Below, in pieces: positions 47,101-51,810 of a stretch of DNA of 51,810 nucleotides. The notes below the pieces were generated by a model that had not been told where the DNA came from, did not search any database, and worked only from the letters and a program-made list of their open reading frames with translations. Source of the DNA: Sulfurimonas sp. GWF2_37_8 (lineage in GTDB: Bacteria > Campylobacterota > Campylobacteria > Campylobacterales > Sulfurimonadaceae); NCBI GenBank assembly GCA_001829625.1, contig MIBW01000092.1, positions 5,334 to 57,143 on the forward strand, in the 5' to 3' direction. The first letter of the stretch is position 1. Every line of letters starts with the position of its first letter. Position numbers and translations under genes: made by a program.

Positions 47101-48345
47101 TTATTTATTTAAGTGATTTCTTTTTTTACCGGCAATAATTCTTCTAAGCGCATTGAGTCTAATAAAACCTTCCGCATCTTTTTGATTGTAAACTTCATCT
47201 TCTTCAAATGTCGAGTGTGCTTCAGAATATAAGGACATATCTGACTCACGACCTACAACTTCTACATTTCCTTTATAGAGTTTGAGTTTTACAGTTCCTT
47301 GGACATATTTTTGTGTAATGTCAATGGCTGCCTGCATCATCTCTCGCTCAGGAGTAAACCAGAAACCATTGTAGATAAGTTCTGCATATTTTGCAATCAT
47401 GCCGTCTTTCATATGCGCTTCTTCACGGTCTAAACAAATAGATTCTATAGCGCGGTGTGCTTTAAGCATGATAGTTCCACCTGGTGTCTCATAACATCCG
47501 CGTGCTTTCATACCGACAAAACGATTTTCAACGATATCAACACGCCCGATACCGTGTTTGTTACCATACTCATTTAATGTTCTCAAAAGAGTAGCAGGAG
47601 ACATCTCCGTGCCATTTACAGAGATAGGGTCGCCATTTTTATAGCCGATAGTAATGTACTCTTTTTCATCAGGAGCATTCTCTGGAGAATTTGTCCACAA
47701 CCACATAGACTCTTCGGGTTCATTCATTGGGTTTTCTAAGTGAAGTCCTTCATAAGAGATATGAAGAAGGTTCGCATCCATTGAGTAAGGGCTTACAGTA
47801 GGATTTCCATTCGCATCCAAATGCTTTTGGTCTATTTTAATTCCATGCTCTCTCGCATACGCTAAAAGTTTTTCTCTTGAGTTTAAGTTCCACTCTCTCC
47901 AAGGAGCAATAACAGTAATGTCAGGGTTGAGACCTAGATAACCAAGCTCAAATCTTACCTGGTCATTTCCTTTTCCTGTAGCTCCGTGACTTACAGCATC
48001 TGCACCCATCTTCGTCGCAATCTCAATTTGTTTTTTGGCGATAAGAGGTCTTGCGATAGATGTTCCAAGAAGGTACTCACCCTCATAAATAGCATTTGCT
48101 CTAAACATAGGAAAAACATACTCTTTTACAAACTCTTCTTGTACATCAAGAATAAAAATATTTTCAGGTTTAATGCCGTTGTCAAGTGCCTTTTGGCGTG
48201 CCGGCTCAACATCTTCACCTTGTCCTAAATCCGCTGTAAAGGTAATAACTTCAGCTTTGTACTCATCTTGTAGCCACTTCAAAATAACACTTGTATCAAG
48301 TCCGCCTGAATATGCTAAAACTACTTTTTTGACTTCTTTTTTCAT
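47101..48345 (-). CDS. argG: Argininosuccinate synthase
   Basis: Joins citrulline and aspartate using ATP in arginine synthesis. [10 protein letters not shown] spans 11-20, and [30 protein letters not shown] and [12 protein letters not shown] are all present. Length 414 is normal. Its own promoter has a -10 at 48386-48381. The following genes are unrelated in function, so co-transcription is by position only. Confidence 0.96.
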   Translation of the reverse strand: MKKEVKKVVLAYSGGLDTSVILKWLQDEYKAEVITFTADLGQGEDVEPARQKALDNGIKPENIFILDVQEEFVKEYVFPMFRANAIYEGEYLLGTSIARPLIAKKQIEIATKMGADAVSHGATGKGNDQVRFELGYLGLNPDITVIAPWREWNLNSREKLLAYAREHGIKIDQKHLDANGNPTVSPYSMDANLLHISYEGLHLENPMNEPEESMWLWTNSPENAPDEKEYITIGYKNGDPISVNGTEMSPATLLRTLNEYGNKHGIGRVDIVENRFVGMKARGCYETPGGTIMLKAHRAIESICLDREEAHMKDGMIAKYAELIYNGFWFTPEREMMQAAIDITQKYVQGTVKLKLYKGNVEVVGRESDMSLYSEAHSTFEEDEVYNQKDAEGFIRLNALRRIIAGKKRNHLNK

Positions 48346-48380
48346 ATAAAAAAACCTTTGCTTGAGAAATAATTGACGCG

Positions 48381-48386
48381 ATTATA
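48381..48386 (-). promoter_or_regulatory. -10 box for argG
   Basis: TATAAT on the minus strand, 36 bases before the argG ATG. No clear -35 is seen. AAAGG before the ATG serves as the ribosome site. No ARG-box repeat was recognised. Confidence 0.5.
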
Positions 48387-48473
48387 ACGAAAAAGAGGTG
48401 AGGGAATACTTATAAAAAATGAATTAAATGAGTGCCGAGATAAAATATAAAAAGAGTGTAGCAAAACTAAGCA

Positions 48474-48522
48474 GAAAAAAAGTGTTTGATTCAAAGGAGT
48501 TTATTTACCCCTTAGAATCAAA
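48474..48522 (-). terminator. Intrinsic terminator of flaG
   Basis: On the minus strand TTTGATTC and GAATCAAA form an eight-base stem, extended after one mismatch by AAGG/CCTT. Three bases later comes a run of seven T. The stem includes the flaG stop codon. This is the clearest rho-independent terminator in the window. Confidence 0.75.
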
Positions 48523-48894
48523 TAATATGCCTGTTACTTCTTGCATCTTAGGTAAAAAATCTGCAGCTTGTTCAGCAGGAAATCTTCGTATCATTTTGTT
48601 TGTTTGTGCTTCGATAACAGAGACATAAAAAATGTCGTTTGTATCTACGCCAAACTTGAGATTTGTATTCATTGGAGCCATTGCTTTGTTGAGGTCATCT
48701 ACCAAATCTTGAACTTTTTCTTTTGAATCTATCTTATTTAAATTAACAGCAGAATCTTCTTTTTGCATTTGTTTGACAACATCCACCTTTTGTGGTTGCT
48801 GTATCTGCTGTTGTGCCTGTTGCGCTCGTCCTTGAGCCTCACTCGAAGCTAACTGTGATTGTTGCTGTCTTGCAACATTTGCTATGCCATCCAT
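48505..48894 (-). CDS. flaG: Flagellar protein FlaG
   Basis: A flagellar protein that limits filament length in Campylobacter. After a Gln-rich N-terminal region (QAQQQIQQPQK), the FlaG domain covers about 55-128, with LNKAMAPMNTNLKFGVD and VIEAQTNKMIRRFPAEQAADFLP. Length 129 is normal. A sigma28-like promoter is upstream and a strong terminator follows, so it is a stand-alone unit. No other flagellar genes are in the window. Confidence 0.92.
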   Translation of the reverse strand: MDGIANVARQQQSQLASSEAQGRAQQAQQQIQQPQKVDVVKQMQKEDSAVNLNKIDSKEKVQDLVDDLNKAMAPMNTNLKFGVDTNDIFYVSVIEAQTNKMIRRFPAEQAADFLPKMQEVTGILFDSKG

Positions 48895-48931
48895 GACTTA
48901 CTCCTATCTTTTAAGAATATTATTACACTTT

Positions 48932-48958
48932 AAATCGACCTAAAAATAAATAACTTTA
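48932..48958 (-). promoter_or_regulatory. Sigma28 (FliA) promoter of flaG
   Basis: On the minus strand TAAAGTTA (48958-48951), an 11-base spacer and GTCGATTT (48939-48932) match the TAAAGTTT-N11-GCCGATAA consensus at seven of eight and five of eight positions with exact spacing. It lies 38 bases before the flaG ATG, behind a TAGGAG ribosome site. Confidence 0.7.
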
Positions 48959-49011
48959 ATACAAAATATGCAAAATTTAAAAATAATTAACTTTATGCTA
49001 CTCTTGCGTTT

Positions 49012-50217
49012 ATGAAAACCTACAGAAAACTTCTTGCAAACGAACCTTTACTCAAAAGACTCTCTGGCATACAACTCATCGTTTATTTTGGCGCATGGTT
49101 TTCCAATGTTGCAATTTATACACTTCTTTTAAGTATGCATGTTTCAGCAGAAATCGTTGCGTTTACTGCGATGATTCATTTTGCTTCGGGGATTATTCAA
49201 GCGCCTTTTTCTGGGAGTATTATCGATAAAGTACAACCAAAAAAGTTGATGCTATGGTTGATTTTTTTGGAGATGAGTACAACTTTTTTCCTTGTTTTTA
49301 TTACAGAGCTCGCGGATTTGTGGTTGCTTTATATCCTTATCTTTATCAAGATGGCAGCAGCAAGTTTTTATTTTACAAGTGAGATGTCATTGCTTCCAAA
49401 AATACTGAGTGCTTCAAATCTACAAAAAGCAAACGAACTGCACTCTATCATCTGGTCACTTTCATATACGCTAGGTATGGCAGTGAGCGGGTTTGTTGTT
49501 TATATACTTGGAGTGAAGATGGCGTTTATCCTTGATGGATTTATTCTCATGGCTGCGTTTTTTCTTTTTTATCGCATCGATATCCGAGTTGAACTCGAAG
49601 AAACGCAAGAAAATCTTTTAGTGATGATGCAAGATACTTTTACCTATCTCAAAAAATATCCTCATGCGATGCATCTGATGTTTTTGCATGCTTTTGTCGG
49701 TTTGACTGCGTTTGATGCGCTTGTAGCTTTGATGGTGGATGCGTACTACGCAAGCATCATAGCCACGTCACTTGCATTGGGTTTACTGCATGCTAGTCGA
49801 GCTATCGGTCTGGTTATCGGACCTGTTCTCATGCGAGATTGGGTAAACAATAAACGACTTGTTTATATTTTTATTGCGCAGGCTTTGGCTATTTGGCTTT
49901 GGGCGTATGTGATGCAAAATTTTTACCTCTCCATAGTTGCAAGTGTTGTTGTGGGTTTTTTTACGACAACACTCTGGTCTTATACTTATACACTTTTACA
50001 AAAAAATATCGATAAAAAATATTATGGTCGTATAGTCGCGTATAACGATATGCTTTTTCTCTCTATTGCTGCGTTTACATCCTATATGATAGGGTATCTT
50101 GCGACACTCACATATTCTTTGGGGTTTATCACTTTTCTTATTGGTCTAGGTTTTGCTTTTGGCGGAATCTATTATCGCTGGATATACAAAACGCAGAAAA
50201 TAGGTGATGTGCAATGA
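49012..50217 (+). CDS. Major facilitator superfamily transporter
   Basis: A 401-residue membrane protein with about 11-12 hydrophobic segments. The N-terminal half has the loop SGSIIDKVQPKKLML, resembling the MFS motif A (GxxxDrxGrrk). This pattern is common in the EntS-like (MFS_3) exporters; substrate unknown. A TGCGTTT word ends right at the start codon, and no good ribosome site is visible. It overlaps the next small gene by four bases and shares no strand with flaG. Confidence 0.85.
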   Translation: MKTYRKLLANEPLLKRLSGIQLIVYFGAWFSNVAIYTLLLSMHVSAEIVAFTAMIHFASGIIQAPFSGSIIDKVQPKKLMLWLIFLEMSTTFFLVFITELADLWLLYILIFIKMAAASFYFTSEMSLLPKILSASNLQKANELHSIIWSLSYTLGMAVSGFVVYILGVKMAFILDGFILMAAFFLFYRIDIRVELEETQENLLVMMQDTFTYLKKYPHAMHLMFLHAFVGLTAFDALVALMVDAYYASIIATSLALGLLHASRAIGLVIGPVLMRDWVNNKRLVYIFIAQALAIWLWAYVMQNFYLSIVASVVVGFFTTTLWSYTYTLLQKNIDKKYYGRIVAYNDMLFLSIAAFTSYMIGYLATLTYSLGFITFLIGLGFAFGGIYYRWIYKTQKIGDVQ

Positions 50218-50468
50218 TGACTTTTGCAGTTCTTGGCGGATTTCTTCTCAATGTCGGTGCGTTTTTAACTTACAAAGGCAAGATTTATCAAGCAGTTATC
50301 GTCTATCTTTTTGCTGATATCTGTTGGATAGTCATGGCATATGAAAGAGATGACTATATAGGTTCATTTTTTATTATCACAGGAACTACTTTTGGTTTTT
50401 TGACCTATTTGAAGATGCAGCGTGGTGAGATGAATAAAAGCCTCAATAAGGAAAAAAATGATTTATAA
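50214..50468 (+). CDS. Small membrane protein
   Basis: An 84-residue protein with about three hydrophobic segments (FAVLGGFLLNVGAFLTY, AVIVYLFADICWIVMAY, FFIITGTTFGFLTYL) and a charged tail. No family is recognised. It is translationally coupled to the transporter (ATGATGA overlap) and overlaps the next gene by 11 bases. It may assist or modulate the transporter; this is inference. Confidence 0.7.
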   Translation: MMTFAVLGGFLLNVGAFLTYKGKIYQAVIVYLFADICWIVMAYERDDYIGSFFIITGTTFGFLTYLKMQRGEMNKSLNKEKNDL

Positions 50469-50730
50469 CTCAAGCATAGGTGCAATAAAACTCTCAAATC
50501 TTACAAGACTCTATCCTGCAGTTGTGGTCGATATGCATGGTGAAGTGGCGGAGATGAGCTTGGAATGGGCTGATTTGTATGGTGAAAAAGTGAAACTCTT
50601 ACGCTATATCCTTGTCTTTGACTACACCCAGCCCGCTGAGGATGTAAAAAACAAAAAAGTTTTGGAGTTTGAAACAAAAGAAGAACTCATCGTGATTATG
50701 CAAGAGGTAGCACAATTTTTTCAAGAGTGA
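50458..50730 (+). CDS. Unknown small soluble protein
   Basis: A 90-residue acidic protein without membrane segments, containing VVVDMHGEVAEMSLEW and ending EELIVIMQEVAQFFQE. No domain recognised. It closes the three-gene group begun by the transporter. An AAGGAAAA ribosome site lies within the previous gene. Confidence 0.7.
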   Translation: MIYNSSIGAIKLSNLTRLYPAVVVDMHGEVAEMSLEWADLYGEKVKLLRYILVFDYTQPAEDVKNKKVLEFETKEELIVIMQEVAQFFQE

Positions 50731-50978
50731 TTTTATTACTATTATTTTTGTGTTAATTGAGTAAAACGATGCTTTAGTATAATATCATAAGGGTTTTTAG
50801 AACAAAAAAATTGACTCTTTGATTAATCATAAAGATTTTAGAGTCAATTTGATAAAATAAATTTCTTTATAAATATCATTGCTACACCTCAGAAGTGAAA
50901 TTTAAGTGAATTTTACTTCTGAGCTGACATTTAAAAATTTATTTACTAGTCTTGAAAAAAGGAGCATCACTAACGAAC
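50731..50978. other. Gene-free stretch with two hairpins and a -10 box
   Basis: This 248-base gap holds TATAAT at 50778-50783 with TTGAGT 15 bases upstream. It also holds a perfect 11-base inverted repeat (AAATTGACTCT at 50808-50818, AGAGTCAATTT at 50840-50850, 21-base loop) and a second, stronger hairpin listed separately. No open frame is seen. It could be a short non-coding RNA, a leader for the next gene or remnant mobile DNA. Confidence 0.4.
50888..50923 (+). repeat. Long hairpin upstream of the GNAT gene
   Basis: CTCAGAAGTGAAATT pairs with AATTTTACTTCTGAG over 15 bases (one G-U pair) around a six-base loop TAAGTG. No T-run follows, so it may be a bidirectional end signal, an RNA structure or a mobile-element end rather than a classic terminator. 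Confidence 0.6.
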
Positions 50979-51386
50979 ATGCAAATTAGAGAATTAGACT
51001 TAAAAGAATTAGATAAAGCTTATTTAGTTGTCCGTCAACTACGAGATAAAGTTTCTTACGAAGAGTTCGAAGACCTTATTTATGACATGAAACACACAAA
51101 ATATCAAATGTTTGGCATCTTTGAAAGAGAAAATCTTGTTACATTTGCAGGAGTGAGTGTAAATACAACGCTTCAGCATAAACGCCATCTTTGCGTATAT
51201 GATTTTATTGTGGATGAAAATGAAAAGATGAAGGGATATTCCGAGATGATGCTTGAATACATTGAAGATTACGCAAAAATATGTATGTGTGAAAATATTT
51301 TGTTTTTAGGTGAGTTTACACAAGGAAAATTGTCAAATAGTGAAAATTCAGTCTTTTGTGTCAAACGAATTTCAGCTTCAATCTAA
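50979..51386 (+). CDS. GNAT-family acetyltransferase with an abnormal C-terminus
   Basis: Residues 1-110 read as a GNAT fold (MQIRELDLKELDKAYLVV, FGIFERENLVTFAGVSV, LCVYDFIVDENEKMKGYSEMML, each part of the fold). The end is unusual: after ENILFLGEFTQGKLS it goes to NSENSVFCVKRI and lacks the usual FYEKxGF strand of acetyl-CoA-binding GNAT proteins, as if about 8 residues were deleted. It may be decayed. ATG at 50979 is the likely start; an AAGGAG lies 14 bases before it. Directly after the stop come IS-like sequences. Substrate unknown. Confidence 0.55.
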   Translation: MQIRELDLKELDKAYLVVRQLRDKVSYEEFEDLIYDMKHTKYQMFGIFERENLVTFAGVSVNTTLQHKRHLCVYDFIVDENEKMKGYSEMMLEYIEDYAKICMCENILFLGEFTQGKLSNSENSVFCVKRISASI

Positions 51387-51392
51387 ACAAGT

Positions 51393-51520
51393 GGGACTGT
51401 AAATAATTCTGTGTCAACACCTAATTTCTCCTAAAATTATATCACAATCCTAAAGCGTCTTTATAGTTAGAATTTTTGTAATTTATGAGACTGTATAGGG
51501 TTTAGTTATTTCACAGTCTC
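51393..51520. mobile_element. Possible remnant of a small transposable element
   Basis: GGGACTGT (51393-51400) and ACAGTCTC (51513-51520) are inverted at seven of eight positions, 128 bases end to end, and a further GAGACTGT lies at 51487-51494 making an exact eight-base hairpin with the right end. The left end continues AAATAATTCTGTGTCAACAC, in the general style of IS256-family ends from memory. No transposase and no clear target duplication are seen. Confidence 0.25.
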
Positions 51521-51541
51521 TATGTTTTGTTATATCTGAAT

Positions 51542-51810
51542 CTATAAATATCTTTCTATCTCTAATGCTCCATGAAATACACCTAAAATATCTATAGTTT
51601 CTGTATCTTTGATAAAATATGCAATACGATAATGTCCATAAAGTAAAATTCTAATTTCATTATTTGTATTATCCTCATAGGGATAACCAACTTTTGGGAA
51701 TGTAGCTAGTATTTGAGTTTTAGTGAAAATTTCGTTTACAACCTTTTTAGCTATTTTTGGATTATCTTGTGCGATATAGTCGTGAATATCTTTCAGCCAA
51801 AAACTTGCTT
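51542..51810 (-). CDS. RelE/ParE-family toxin, partial
   Basis: The minus strand encodes 88 residues to a TAG at 51544-51542; the 5' end lies outside the window. The order FWLKDIHDYIAQDNPKIAKKV, LATFPKVGYPYED, EIRILLYGHYRIAYFIKD and DILGVFHGALEIERYL is typical of the RelE/ParE fold (each given in part). Such toxins act on mRNA at the ribosome (RelE) or on gyrase (ParE); the group cannot be set here. The antitoxin, usually upstream, would be beyond the window edge. Confidence 0.8.
   Translation of the reverse strand, partial: ASFWLKDIHDYIAQDNPKIAKKVVNEIFTKTQILATFPKVGYPYEDNTNNEIRILLYGHYRIAYFIKDTETIDILGVFHGALEIERYL

Overview
The window looks like chromosomal core DNA of a Campylobacterota (epsilonproteobacterial) chemolithotroph, most like Sulfurimonas or a close relative. 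This rests on the AT-rich composition, the gene order rplU-rpmA-obg-proB-fmt-birA-parA-parB-atpF'FHAGDC-exbB-exbD-tolA-tolB-pal, the Helicobacter-like order rplI-hslV-hslU-era-csd6, and a hydrogenase maturation cluster. The assignment comes from remembered gene order and protein motifs, not from a search.

Layout. (1) 83-8837, plus strand: hydrogenase maturation genes hypF, then hypB-C-D-E-A. Between hypF and hypB lie a phosphoethanolamine transferase, a 23S pseudouridine synthase and a nickel-transporter-like membrane protein. (2) 9012-20638: ribosomal proteins L21 and L27, Obg, ProB, Fmt, BirA, ParAB, and an ATP synthase operon with two b-type subunits but no a or c subunit. (3) 20642-25156: the Tol-Pal envelope system. 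(4) 25229-31292: SlyD, an AAA/Fis protein lacking GAFTGA, FabD, a nitrilase-family amidase, MTA/SAH nucleosidase, a TtcA-like thiolase, two unknown genes and YebC. (5) 31339-40777, minus strand: an MSHA-type (Vibrio mshI-J-K-L-M-N-E-G order) or Campylobacter cts-type pilus/competence machine without pilin genes. (6) 40789-48345, minus strand: two peptidoglycan carboxypeptidases (Csd4/Pgp1-like and Csd6/Pgp2-like), Era, HslUV, L9, a ferredoxin-thioredoxin-reductase/rhodanese fusion and ArgG. (7) 48505-50730: flaG with a sigma28 promoter, an MFS transporter and two small genes. (8) 50731-51810: an accessory-looking end with hairpins, a GNAT gene with an abnormal C-terminus, IS-like inverted ends and a RelE/ParE toxin cut by the window edge.

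The most unusual signal is not a gene. The heptamer TGCGTTT (or AAACGCA) occurs about 65-70 times by hand count on both strands, where base composition predicts about 6. It falls in all reading frames, is absent between about 18.29 and 24.85 kb, and twice forms a tight inverted pair. Its density of about 1.3 per kb is like that of known DNA uptake sequences, and the window also encodes a competence-type pilus machine. No gene-free stretch exceeds 300 bases; the longest is 50731-50978. No tRNA, rRNA or CRISPR array was seen.
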